Assembly: GCF_033097525.1 (NCBI RefSeq)
Contig: NZ_CP109907.1
Location: forward strand, 3,348,001 to 3,412,000
DNA: 64,000 nt
Direction: 5' to 3'
DNA from: Sphingobacterium sp. UGAL515B_05
GTDB lineage: Bacteria > Bacteroidota > Bacteroidia > Sphingobacteriales > Sphingobacteriaceae
Each line of letters begins with the position of its first letter. Within the stretch, counting starts at the first letter, position 1. The position numbers and the translations under genes are program-made. Below are positions 25,334-34,161 of the stretch, piece by piece. The notes under the pieces were generated by a model. That model ran no database searches and was not told where the DNA came from. It saw only the letters and a list, made by a program, of their open reading frames with translations.

Positions 25334-28300
25334 ATGAAAACAGAAAAGACAAGACAATGGCCTTTGATCAAGGGCCTGTCCTTCGGTCCTGAGGCCAGTA
25401 TAATGGCACTCTGTCTTTCGATAGCTGTACCCTACACGGGCTCCGCTGCATCTCTAAGAACGACAGACCGTCGTTTTGCCCCAACAGAAAAAGTTCCTTC
25501 CACAGTCGCGGGTGTAGTACGTCAACAGCGCACAATAAAAGGAAAAGTGCTGGATAATACAGGGCGCCCGCTACCGGGTGTGACAGTACGGGTCAAAAAT
25601 GCAACGCAGGAAACGCAAACGGATCAGCAGGGGCAATTCGAACTCAGCCTGACAGGTGGAACTGCCGTACTGACGTTCTCTTCTTTGGGATTTGAAACCA
25701 GGGAAATGGCTGTTGCTGCCAATGAGGGAACCGTGAATGTGCAGCTGAACGACGCTTCGTCGAGTTTGGAAGAGGTCGTTGTGGTCGGTTACGGTACACA
25801 AAAGAAAGTAAACCTAACCGGTGCCGTGGCTACAGTGAGTGGCAAAGATATGATCAAACGGCCCGTTGTCAATACAGCTTCCATGCTGCAGGGGGCAGTG
25901 CCGGGTGTTCAGATCAATCAAGGGTCAGGAGAACCGGGCAATGAAGGCGTTTCCATCCGCATTCGTGGTAAGGGTACATTTAGCGGCGCCGGGTCGGATC
26001 CCCTGGTGCTCATCGATGGTGTGCAGGGCAAATTCTCCGACGTCAATCCCAATGATATCGAAAATGTCAGTGTGCTGAAAGATGCCGCCTCCGCAGCAAT
26101 CTACGGCTCGCGTGCAGCCAATGGCGTTATTCTGATCACGACGAAACAAGGGAAATCGGGAAAAACAACCGTCCAGTATGACGGAAATGTGGGTATCTAT
26201 AAGCCCACGAAAATGTTTGATCTGATCACCAACTCGGCGCAGTATATGGAATTATACAACGAAGCGCGCAAGAATTCCAATCTCAACGACGGCCTATATC
26301 CCGCCGATGTGATCGCTGCCTATCGCAACAGCAACGATCCTGTAAAATATCCAAATACGGACTGGCTGGGGCTTATTTTCCAAACAAAACCGACGTATAC
26401 CCATAATCTCGGTATCCAGGGCGGAAACGAGAAGACAACCTTTAATGTTGGCTTGGGCTACGTCAATCAGGATGGAATGATCAAAGGTTTTAACTACGAC
26501 CGTTATTCCGCCCGCCTCAATCTGACGACCAAAATCTCGGAAGGTATTAAATTCGGAACAAATATTTTGCTCAAAACAGGGCATACCGAATCTATCCCGG
26601 GCGGATCCAAAGACCTCTTCCTGTCGGCCATGTCGCAGGCACCAACTTATGGCCCATTTTTGCCGGATGGTAGCGGACGGTACACGTACAAAGCTTACGA
26701 CTGGGAGTACAACAATAAAAATCCTATGGCCGTATTGGATCGGAAATTCACGTACAATACCGACGACTATGCGGCTAATTTACAAGCCTGGATGGAGGTA
26801 CAGCTGTTTAAAGGTCTTTCCTGGTATACCAAAGGGGCCTATAATTTCAATATGGACAAGTACAAGGATTATAAATCAACGTTGGATGAATATTATTACC
26901 ATACGGGCACGCTCGGAACAACATTGGATCTTGGAAAGGGCCTTACGGATCAGGATCAGCAAACAATATACACCAATTTATTTACTTACCTGAACTATGA
27001 TCGCGCGTTTGGCGCACACCACCTCAAAGCGCAGGCCGGATATAGCATTGAAAAAAGTAAGTATACCTACCTTCAGGGCTTCAGACAGAATTTTGTCGAC
27101 GATACACTAACAGAATTAAATGCGGGGGGATCGGATATTCAACGGGCAAACGGAACGGCCAACCAATGGGCGCTGATCTCTTATTTCGGCCGATTGAACT
27201 ACGATTATCAGGGGAAATACCTCTTGGAAGCCAATATGCGCTACGATGGTAGTTCCAAGTTTTACGGTAAAAACCGTTGGGCAGCGTTTCCTTCTTTCTC
27301 TGCAGGCTGGCGTGTATCGGAAGAATCTTTTGTCAAGGAATTTGCTTCCGGTTGGTTGGATAATTTGAAGATCCGTGGATCCTGGGGGCAACTTGGAAAC
27401 CAGAATGTGGTGGATGTGAATGGCTATTCCTTAAATTATCCATACCAGCCTGTATTGGGACTTACAGGTAATTATTCATTTGATAACAATAGTCTGCAAT
27501 CGGGGGTGGCACAGCAAAGACTGACCAACCCACTGATCAAATGGGAAACAACAACCATGACAGATGTTGGGGTAGATTTAAGCCTGTTCAAAAATTTGGA
27601 TATTACTTTCGATTGGTATAAGAAACGGACAACCGACATCCTACGCCCTTCGCAGATCACGGCAATCGTAGGATTGGGCGCCCCAAATATCAATGACGGT
27701 ATCGTTGAAAATAAAGGTGTTGAATTAGGAATTACCTATCGCAATCAGCTTACTACGGGCGCATTAGAAGGTTTACGTTATCAGCTAGGGGCAAACCTCG
27801 ATCGTTTCAAAAACAAGCTGGTCAAATTTGGCGAGCCTGAAATCGGCGGCTATACGATCAAAAAAAATGGCTACGCGATGGACAGCTTTTACACCTACGA
27901 AGTCATTGGCATATTTCAATCCGATGCCGAAGTAGCGGCGGCGCCTAAGCAGTTTAATGATAATACACTGCCAGGAGATCTGAAGTATCGGGATGTCAAT
28001 GGGGACGGAAAAATAGATGCGAACGACAGAACAATTATTTCCGGTGTAGATCCAAAACTGAACTATAGTTTTAATCTAAGTGCAAGTTTTAAGGGCTTTG
28101 ACTTTTCGGCTCTATTACAAGGGGTATATGGCGTCAAATCCTATGTTTCGGGCTGGGGTGTAACCCCATTTGTACAGGGTAGTCCGCCGACAAAAGATTG
28201 GTTAGACCGTTGGACACCTGAAAACCCTTCGACAACGATGCCCCGTATTTATTGGGGTTGGAGTGCTCCGGAGAAATTCAGCCGTGCTTCCAGCTATTTT

Positions 28301-28531
28301 ATACAGGACGCTTCATACTTCAGGTTGAAAAATCTTGTGTTCGGATACACTTTACCTGAAGGGCTGTTGAAAAAATATAAAATTGACCGCCTAAGGGTTT
28401 ATTTTTCGGGTGATAACCTCCTTACTGCGACCAAATTTAAGGGCTTGGACCCTGAACGCTATGGAAATGGTGATCTGGTGCAGTATCCACAAAACAAGAT
28501 TTATTCATTTGGTGTACAAGTTAACTTTTAA
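25334..28531 (+). CDS. SusC/RagA-like TonB-dependent transporter (second)
   Basis: A 1065-residue protein. The N-terminus has an unusually long stretch before the first domain (signal core ASIMALCLSIAVPYTGSAAS, then ~35 polar residues). A carboxypeptidase-regulatory-like domain follows (about 67-145, IKGKVLDNTGRPLPGVTVRVK), then the TonB segment LEEVVVVGYGTQKKVNLTGAV, a plug with VLKDAASAAIYGSRAANGVILITTK, and the barrel ending in FGVQVNF. There is no STN domain. Unlike the first pair, its SusD partner 6 bp downstream is intact, so this is the functional importer of the locus as sequenced. Confidence 0.95.
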   Translation: MKTEKTRQWPLIKGLSFGPEASIMALCLSIAVPYTGSAASLRTTDRRFAPTEKVPSTVAGVVRQQRTIKGKVLDNTGRPLPGVTVRVKNATQETQTDQQGQFELSLTGGTAVLTFSSLGFETREMAVAANEGTVNVQLNDASSSLEEVVVVGYGTQKKVNLTGAVATVSGKDMIKRPVVNTASMLQGAVPGVQINQGSGEPGNEGVSIRIRGKGTFSGAGSDPLVLIDGVQGKFSDVNPNDIENVSVLKDAASAAIYGSRAANGVILITTKQGKSGKTTVQYDGNVGIYKPTKMFDLITNSAQYMELYNEARKNSNLNDGLYPADVIAAYRNSNDPVKYPNTDWLGLIFQTKPTYTHNLGIQGGNEKTTFNVGLGYVNQDGMIKGFNYDRYSARLNLTTKISEGIKFGTNILLKTGHTESIPGGSKDLFLSAMSQAPTYGPFLPDGSGRYTYKAYDWEYNNKNPMAVLDRKFTYNTDDYAANLQAWMEVQLFKGLSWYTKGAYNFNMDKYKDYKSTLDEYYYHTGTLGTTLDLGKGLTDQDQQTIYTNLFTYLNYDRAFGAHHLKAQAGYSIEKSKYTYLQGFRQNFVDDTLTELNAGGSDIQRANGTANQWALISYFGRLNYDYQGKYLLEANMRYDGSSKFYGKNRWAAFPSFSAGWRVSEESFVKEFASGWLDNLKIRGSWGQLGNQNVVDVNGYSLNYPYQPVLGLTGNYSFDNNSLQSGVAQQRLTNPLIKWETTTMTDVGVDLSLFKNLDITFDWYKKRTTDILRPSQITAIVGLGAPNINDGIVENKGVELGITYRNQLTTGALEGLRYQLGANLDRFKNKLVKFGEPEIGGYTIKKNGYAMDSFYTYEVIGIFQSDAEVAAAPKQFNDNTLPGDLKYRDVNGDGKIDANDRTIISGVDPKLNYSFNLSASFKGFDFSALLQGVYGVKSYVSGWGVTPFVQGSPPTKDWLDRWTPENPSTTMPRIYWGWSAPEKFSRASSYFIQDASYFRLKNLVFGYTLPEGLLKKYKIDRLRVYFSGDNLLTATKFKGLDPERYGNGDLVQYPQNKIYSFGVQVNF

Positions 28532-28536
28532 GTGCT

Positions 28537-30054
28537 ATGAAAAAGAAATTTATAACAGCGTTGATGCTATCCGGACTATTTTTTGGTTCCTGTAACAGTG
28601 CCTTGGACCTCAATCCTTTGGATCAGATCGCTTCGGACAATTATTTTAGCAAAAAATCGGATTTTGATAATGCCTTGGCCGGTGTATATGCCTCGTTGCA
28701 GAGTGAGGCTTTCTCCTACGGGATGCCTTTCCGGGACTGTCTGACCGACAATGGCTACAATCAGTTCAACTCAGGTAGCGTCAATGAAATCGTCGGTGGG
28801 AATTTAAATCCGACCACAGGTGGCTACGAAACCGGGATCTATAACGATGCTTATGTAGGTATAGGACGTGCCAATCGCCTGATCGAAAAGCTTCAGGGCT
28901 ATAACGGCGCCGATATGAACGATGCAGAGAAGAAAAATATGGAAGCCGAAGCCCGCTTTATCCGTGCTTTTGTTTATTTCCAATTGTACAGTATTTATGG
29001 TGAGGTGCCGCTAGTGCTGACTTCCCTCAGTCTGGAGAATCAGCGTCAGCCAAAGGAAACTGCGGAGAATATTCTAAAACAGATTAGGGCTGATCTGGAT
29101 TTTGGGATCGCTAACTTAGCGGCTAAACCTTATTTCAATAATGGGGGGCATGCGACCGCAAGTTCAGCAAAAGCCTTGAAAGCACGGGTTTTACTGTTTG
29201 CGGCTTATGGTGACAAAGGGGTGCCCGATTTAGCAATCTTGAAAGAGGTAAAAGACTTATGCACCGATGTCATGAAAGAGTATACCCTGAGTACGGCTTT
29301 TGAAAATGTCTTTCGCGATGCAACACAGAAGAACAATACCGAGATTATCTTTTCGGTCAATTTTCTGGCACCGAATAATACCGCTCCCTGGGACATGTAC
29401 CTCGGCGACTGGATCGCTGCTTCACCGTTGCAAAACCTGGTGGATACCTATGAATGCAAAGATGGTCTGCCTTTTGGTGAATCACCTTTGACTGACCGAG
29501 CCAATCCCTTCAAAGATAGGGATCCGCGCTTGAGCAAAACAATTTTCGTGGATCATCCCGACTTTGGCGGCGGTAAGATCCATACACCGTCCAATCCGCG
29601 GCCTACAGGTTATGGGGTGCTGAAATTTTTGGATCCGGCCAACTTACCTTTTGGCTTTTCAACATTGAGCCAACAGGATGCTGTTGTACTGCGGTTTGGA
29701 GAGGTGTTATTGATGTATGCCGAAGCACAAAATGAAATCGCCGGGCCAGATCAATCGGTTTACGATGCTATGAATACATTGAGGAGCCGCGTTCAGATGC
29801 CCGGGTTCCCTGCCGGTTATACCAAGGAAAAAATGCGCGATCGTATCCGCCACGAAAGAAGGGTTGAACTTGCTTTCGAAGGACTGCGGCATTACGACTT
29901 GATTCGTTGGCATATCGCAGGCGAAGTACTCAATGCGGTCAAAGACAGTAAAGTGCCCTATCATTTTGAAGACAAATTTTACCGCTGGCCATTACCACAA
30001 ACAGAAATTGAGAAAAGCGCAGGTGTGTTAATTCAGAATCCAAACTATAAATAA
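28537..30054 (+). CDS. SusD/RagB-like surface glycan-binding lipoprotein (intact)
   Basis: A 505-residue protein with a lipobox at LSGLFFGSC (Cys19). The SusD features are an N-terminal TPR-like part (DQIASDNYFSKKSDFDNALAGVYASLQ, EAEARFIRAFVYFQLYSIYGEVPLV) and the conserved C-terminal RagB block (VLRFGEVLLMYAEAQNE, IRHERRVELAFEGLRHYDLIRW, and a final LIQNPNY). It forms the lid of the preceding SusC. It ends the + strand glycan operon, and a strong terminator lies 50 bp beyond. Confidence 0.95.
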   Translation: MKKKFITALMLSGLFFGSCNSALDLNPLDQIASDNYFSKKSDFDNALAGVYASLQSEAFSYGMPFRDCLTDNGYNQFNSGSVNEIVGGNLNPTTGGYETGIYNDAYVGIGRANRLIEKLQGYNGADMNDAEKKNMEAEARFIRAFVYFQLYSIYGEVPLVLTSLSLENQRQPKETAENILKQIRADLDFGIANLAAKPYFNNGGHATASSAKALKARVLLFAAYGDKGVPDLAILKEVKDLCTDVMKEYTLSTAFENVFRDATQKNNTEIIFSVNFLAPNNTAPWDMYLGDWIAASPLQNLVDTYECKDGLPFGESPLTDRANPFKDRDPRLSKTIFVDHPDFGGGKIHTPSNPRPTGYGVLKFLDPANLPFGFSTLSQQDAVVLRFGEVLLMYAEAQNEIAGPDQSVYDAMNTLRSRVQMPGFPAGYTKEKMRDRIRHERRVELAFEGLRHYDLIRWHIAGEVLNAVKDSKVPYHFEDKFYRWPLPQTEIEKSAGVLIQNPNYK

Positions 30055-30104
30055 TAAGATTATTGCCTTCTTTTAAATCGGCAATTTCCTAAACCAACCA
30101 CAGC

Positions 30105-30141
30105 AGCGCGCACGAAGTCCTTTCGATGCGCGCTTTTTTTT
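30105..30141. terminator. Terminator closing the glycan locus
   Basis: AGCGCGCA (30105-30112) pairs exactly with TGCGCGCT (30127-30134), with CGAA/TTCG able to extend the stem, followed by a run of eight T (30134-30141). It also separates the locus from the convergent gene ending at 30153. Confidence 0.9.
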
Positions 30142-30152
30142 GCCGATAAAGA

Positions 30153-30416
30153 TTATTGTAAAGGAATCAGGACATTCTGTTCCAAGCGTACAGGGACATG
30201 CTTCACCGAGGTAAAACCGTCTTCCTTGGAAATGATGTTGGAAAGATCCAGTCCTCTTTTGGAGAACGTACTGATCAAAGCTGTTCTAAAGGTTGCCTTG
30301 GCTGAACCCCAGCCTTGTCCCAAAATGGTGTCATTGTTGAGCTGGATCAGTTCATCTGTTGAGTAATAACTGAATTTTTCCAGTAAGTGTTGGTAAAGAT
30401 TTGTTGTAGTAGCCAT
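30153..30416 (-). CDS. Small protein of unknown function
   Basis: An 87-residue soluble protein with no signal peptide and no membrane segment. The sequence (LYQHLLEKFSYYSTDELIQLNNDTILGQGWGSAKATFRTALISTFSKRG) suggests two or three amphipathic helices. I do not recognise the family. The frame is preceded by an AT-rich upstream region and bounded by the glycan-locus terminator, consistent with a real single gene. Confidence 0.55.
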   Translation of the reverse strand: MATTTNLYQHLLEKFSYYSTDELIQLNNDTILGQGWGSAKATFRTALISTFSKRGLDLSNIISKEDGFTSVKHVPVRLEQNVLIPLQ

Positions 30417-30787
30417 ACAATTTAAAAATTTAAAAGATTAAACCATAAACTGTATCCAGATCTTGTTGGGGAAAATAATCGTTCTGTGACGTTTATTTTG
30501 GTCGAAACCCGTATTAATTTACCACCGCGGTGCCTGCACTCGGTTGGTATTGCATCATGCAATTCTGAATACTCTACAAATATAGTAGATTATTTTTTAT
30601 AATAAAAAATATTTTTGTTTTTAAGGGTAAATGGGCGTTAGCAACAGGAATAGGGCGGTCAAAAGCGAGGCGCATTGTTGGCTGTGATTTGGTTATGAAG
30701 CGGATAGCTGGGCGAAAAATTTATCATGTTACTGTAATCTCATCGAAAATACTTTTAAAAATAGAGATAAGACAATACTTTTGCGCC
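30417..30787. other. Divergent intergenic region
   Basis: These 371 bp lie between two genes that point away from each other. They contain a short inverted repeat ATTGCAT/ATGCAAT near 30549-30563, an AT-rich block (30590-30625) and, at the right end, the promoter of the DUF3050 gene. I see no RNA gene or further ORF. Confidence 0.6.
30776..30783 (+). promoter_or_regulatory. -7 box TACTTTTG directly before the DUF3050 start codon
   Basis: TACTTTTG matches TAnnTTTG exactly and ends four bases before the ATG at 30788. Transcription would begin at or beside the start codon, giving a leaderless or nearly leaderless mRNA. Confidence 0.6.
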
Positions 30788-31558
30788 ATGAATAGAATTG
30801 CGGAAATTAACGAATACATTGCTACCGAACGCGAGGTATTATTGCAACACCCTTTGTATCGTAAGATCAAAACGATCAAGAATCTACGTTCTTTTACAGA
30901 AGGGCATGTGTACGCTGTATGGGATTTTATGTCTTTACTAAAAGCTTTACAGATTAAATTGACCTGTACGACTTTACCTTGGTTTGCGAGTGAGCATCCA
31001 TCAACACGCTATCTAATCAACGAAATTGTATTGGCTGAGGAATCGGATGAATACATTGATGGTCGTCGTTTGAGCCACTTTGAGATGTATCTGGATGCCA
31101 TGGATGCCATGGGTGCCGATCTTCATCTGGTCAATAAATTTATTGCTCACGCCAAAAAATCGAGCAACATATTCGATGTCATTGCAACGACCACATTGGA
31201 CAAGCGGATCAAAGACTTTTTGAATTTTACATTCGAAGTGATTGCTGAGGGCGAGGTGCATAAAATTGCCGCAGCATTTACGTTTGGACGCGAAGATCTT
31301 ATCCCGGGAATGTTTACCTCTATTTTGGAAGAAATTAAAACAAACTTCCCTACAGCCAATCTGGACAGCTTTATCTATTATTTTCAACGTCATATTGACC
31401 TTGATGGCGACGAGCATGGACCTTTGGCGATGCAGATGATCACAGATCTCGCGAAGGACGATGAGGTTAGATGGACGGAAATGAAGGAGATTAGTAAAGT
31501 TGCGCTACAAAAGAGAATACAGTTGTGGAATGCAATAGAAGATTCCTTATACGGATAG
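30788..31558 (+). CDS. DUF3050 family protein (heme-oxygenase-like fold)
   Basis: I place the start at the ATG at 30788 (MNRIAEINEYIATEREVLLQHPLY), because the family begins there and a -7 box sits just upstream; the longer frame from 30689 is not needed. The 256-residue helical protein carries the DUF3050 landmarks FTEGHVYAVWDFMSLLKALQ, RYLINEIVLAEESDEYIDGRRLSHFEMYLDAM and YYFQRHIDLDGDEHGPLAMQM. The conserved Glu/His residues recall the di-metal or heme-oxygenase-like superfamily. The reaction is unknown. A terminator follows, so it is a single-gene unit. Confidence 0.85.
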   Translation: MNRIAEINEYIATEREVLLQHPLYRKIKTIKNLRSFTEGHVYAVWDFMSLLKALQIKLTCTTLPWFASEHPSTRYLINEIVLAEESDEYIDGRRLSHFEMYLDAMDAMGADLHLVNKFIAHAKKSSNIFDVIATTTLDKRIKDFLNFTFEVIAEGEVHKIAAAFTFGREDLIPGMFTSILEEIKTNFPTANLDSFIYYFQRHIDLDGDEHGPLAMQMITDLAKDDEVRWTEMKEISKVALQKRIQLWNAIEDSLYG

Positions 31559-31579
31559 TTTGGTTTTATACCATCCGGA

Positions 31580-31617
31580 AAGGCCTTTCAAATCAACGTT
31601 TGAGAGGCTTTTTTTTT
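31580..31617 (+). terminator. Terminator after the DUF3050 gene
   Basis: AAAGGCCTTTCAAA pairs with TTTGAGAGGCTTT around the loop TCAACG with minor mismatches, followed by nine T. Confidence 0.75.
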
Positions 31618-31746
31618 GTGCTTTAAAAAAGGATATGGTAAGATCTTCTTGGCAGATATTGGTCTTTTTGATTGAATTGATGAAAAAATGTCTTTTTTCC
31701 ATAACATATTGGCGTTTGTGAAGAAATCCAAGTTCCAATAAGTGTC

Positions 31747-31754
31747 TAAGTTTG
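31747..31754 (+). promoter_or_regulatory. -7 box TAAGTTTG of the efflux operon
   Basis: An exact TAnnTTTG match. RNA would start near 31760, so the GTG at 31742 cannot be used and the start of the TolC gene must lie further downstream. Confidence 0.5.
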
Positions 31755-31780
31755 CAACGCAAAAAAATTACATAACACAC

Positions 31781-33100
31781 GTGAACTTTTTTCCTCCCTA
31801 TTGGGCAAAAGGCATACTAACCATAGGATTGTTAGTATGCGCTATTTCGGACACCTTCGCCCTCGATTCTTTGCGCATGTCCTTGAAAGACATGATCGAC
31901 AAAGCACTACAGAACAGTAAATACATTGAGCAGTCTTATTTGCAGCTCAAAGAAACTGAGGTGGCGGTACAGCAGCAACGCATGGAGTTGCTGCCCAAGA
32001 TTTCCGCCCGAGCTTCTGCTAGTTATGCGAGTAATATGCCTGTGTATGATCAGGGACTTTTAAATAAACCCGCCCAGCATGATATCATTCATTACTTGTA
32101 CGATAGCGGCCTGGATTTTTATCTGAACCTCTACAACGGGCATCGGGACCTGATGAAAATTGAGTCCAAAAAATTGGAAAATGAGCTGGCTAGAATCGAT
32201 TGGAAGAATGCCGCGGCGCAGACGAAATTGGAGGTTTGCAATCTTTTTTTGGATTTGGAACTGTCGTATAGTAACCGATCTTTAATCGAGCAGGATATTG
32301 CTGATCAACGGGCACAGCTCAAGGAGATTGAGCATCTGTATAAGGCGGGTGTTGTATTGCACAGTGACGTCCTGCGTATTTCGTTGGAGCTTTCGAAGCG
32401 GGAACTGTTGCTCGTGCAGATCGGTCATGATATTCAGGCTGCAAATCAGAAGCTGCAGCTAATTGGTGGTATTACTGCGGAGATTGTGCCCCTGCCCGAG
32501 CAGTTTCAGGTGGAAAACCCCAGCTATGAAGCGCTTGTTGCCGAAGCGCGAAGCCATGCTTTTTCCCTCCTAAAATCCGAACAGGAAGTGGTTTTGAAGA
32601 AGTTGTCGGTCAAACAGGCGCGATCAAATTATCTTCCTGAGTTGGGTTTGACCAGTACATTCACTTTTGCCAATCCACAGGTTTTCTTGTATCCCTATAA
32701 CCCCAGCTGGTATAATCTGAGTATCACAGGGCTCAAATTAACCATACCGATCTCGGCAATTTATCTCAATAAAAACGTGGTGCGCGGAGCACAGATCGCC
32801 TTGGATCGACAAGAGGTAAAACACCATCATGAAGAGGAGATTCTGGAAAATCAACTATTACAGGCCCTGTTGGATTATCAATTGGCTATTAAGCAGCAGG
32901 ACGTCTGTCAAAACAATAAGGCGTTGGCGCAGGAAAATGCACGGATTATAAAAAACAGGTATTTTAAATCATCGGCTTTGATTACAGATCTCTTAGATGC
33001 TGATATGCAATACCTAAAAACACTTTTTGATCTTGAAACCGCACATATTGCGCTACAGAAACATTATTATTTTATCGAATTTTTGAAGGGTACTATCTAA
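31781..33100 (+). CDS. TolC-family outer-membrane efflux protein (EmrA/EmrB-linked)
   Basis: About 439 residues from the GTG at 31781; the frame stays open to a GTG at 31742, but that precedes the predicted RNA start. This start gives a signal peptide (AKGILTIGLLVCAISDTFA, then LDSLRMSLKDMIDKAL). Two outer-membrane efflux repeats follow, with long coiled-coil helices (LKEIEHLYKAGVVLHSDVLRI and LQALLDYQLAIKQQDV) and the end motif NRYFKSSALITDLLDADMQYLKTLFD. It forms the outer-membrane channel for the two downstream genes. It overlaps the next gene by one base (TAATG). Confidence 0.88.
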   Translation: MNFFPPYWAKGILTIGLLVCAISDTFALDSLRMSLKDMIDKALQNSKYIEQSYLQLKETEVAVQQQRMELLPKISARASASYASNMPVYDQGLLNKPAQHDIIHYLYDSGLDFYLNLYNGHRDLMKIESKKLENELARIDWKNAAAQTKLEVCNLFLDLELSYSNRSLIEQDIADQRAQLKEIEHLYKAGVVLHSDVLRISLELSKRELLLVQIGHDIQAANQKLQLIGGITAEIVPLPEQFQVENPSYEALVAEARSHAFSLLKSEQEVVLKKLSVKQARSNYLPELGLTSTFTFANPQVFLYPYNPSWYNLSITGLKLTIPISAIYLNKNVVRGAQIALDRQEVKHHHEEEILENQLLQALLDYQLAIKQQDVCQNNKALAQENARIIKNRYFKSSALITDLLDADMQYLKTLFDLETAHIALQKHYYFIEFLKGTI

Positions 33101-34161
33101 TGAAACCTAAATCACGAAGAACAGTTGTGGAGGCACAACTCACTCGAATCACCAACTGGTTGGCTGGAATTGTCTTGTTGGCCTTGTTGTTATGGGGCGC
33201 TCAAGCATTATGGATGCGCTTGCGGTATACCTATACAAATGATGCACAGGTAACACAGTATATCAATCCCATTGTTTCTCGGGTGGGCGGATATGTGGTT
33301 TCTGTGCATTATCACGATCATCAATTGGTTAAACGGGGTGATACCTTGTTGCTTATAGATAATAAGGAATATAAATATGAGGCTGATCAGGTAGCGGCAT
33401 CTGTCAATAAGGAAGCTGCAGAGATCAATGTTCTTCATAGTCAAAAGGAAATTCTCCAGGCGGAACATGAGTCTTTACGGACCTCAATTGCTGCCGGGGA
33501 GGCTCGGGTAACCAAGCAACAGTTGGAGTATGATCGCTATAATTATTTGTTTCAGGAAAAGTCTGCAACGGCACAGCAACTGGAGGATGTAAAAGCGACG
33601 TTGGATGTGTATAAGAGTGAGCTGGCTTCGTTAAAGCATAAATTACAGGCGTCACAGGAGCGTGTGCATGATGTGGATATGAAAAAAGGTGTGGTCGATG
33701 CCGAACGTGTTCGTTTGACGGCAGCTGTCGGCCGTAAAAGGCTTGATGTCGGCTATACCGTTATTCGCGCACCTTACGATGGGCAGATTGGCAAACGCAC
33801 GATTGAAAAAGGTCAAATGATAAGTGCTGGCGAAGTTTTGGGCTTTATCGTCAATAGAGAAACCCCAACCTGGGTAACGGCTAATTTTAAGGAAACACAA
33901 CTGCGTTATTTGCATCTTGGCAATAGGGTTGAGGTGGTTGCTGATGCGTATCCGGATCAAAAATTTTATGGGAAAATTATTTCCATCTCCCCAGCTACGG
34001 GTTCTGCATTCTCCCTTTTGCCGCCAGATAATGCAACGGGCAACTTTGTGAAGATTGTACAACGCGTACCTGTGCGCATTGAGCTGGATAAGCAAAGGGG
34101 AGCCCAACAGCTTCTTTCGGGAATGAATGTGAATGTGTTGGTATCAAAAAATCAGAACTAG
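33100..34161 (+). CDS. HlyD/EmrA-type membrane fusion protein
   Basis: A 353-residue protein with one N-terminal membrane helix (about 18-38, LAGIVLLALLLWGAQALWM). A barrel-sandwich half (DAQVTQYINPIVSRVGGYVVSVHYHDHQLVKRGDTLLLID), a coiled-coil hairpin (about 85-205), and the second lipoyl half with VIRAPYDGQIGKRTIEKGQMI follow. This is the EmrA layout, linking an inner-membrane MFS pump to TolC. Start and stop overlap neighbouring genes by one base each, so translation is probably coupled through the three-gene operon. Confidence 0.92.
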   Translation: MKPKSRRTVVEAQLTRITNWLAGIVLLALLLWGAQALWMRLRYTYTNDAQVTQYINPIVSRVGGYVVSVHYHDHQLVKRGDTLLLIDNKEYKYEADQVAASVNKEAAEINVLHSQKEILQAEHESLRTSIAAGEARVTKQQLEYDRYNYLFQEKSATAQQLEDVKATLDVYKSELASLKHKLQASQERVHDVDMKKGVVDAERVRLTAAVGRKRLDVGYTVIRAPYDGQIGKRTIEKGQMISAGEVLGFIVNRETPTWVTANFKETQLRYLHLGNRVEVVADAYPDQKFYGKIISISPATGSAFSLLPPDNATGNFVKIVQRVPVRIELDKQRGAQQLLSGMNVNVLVSKNQN

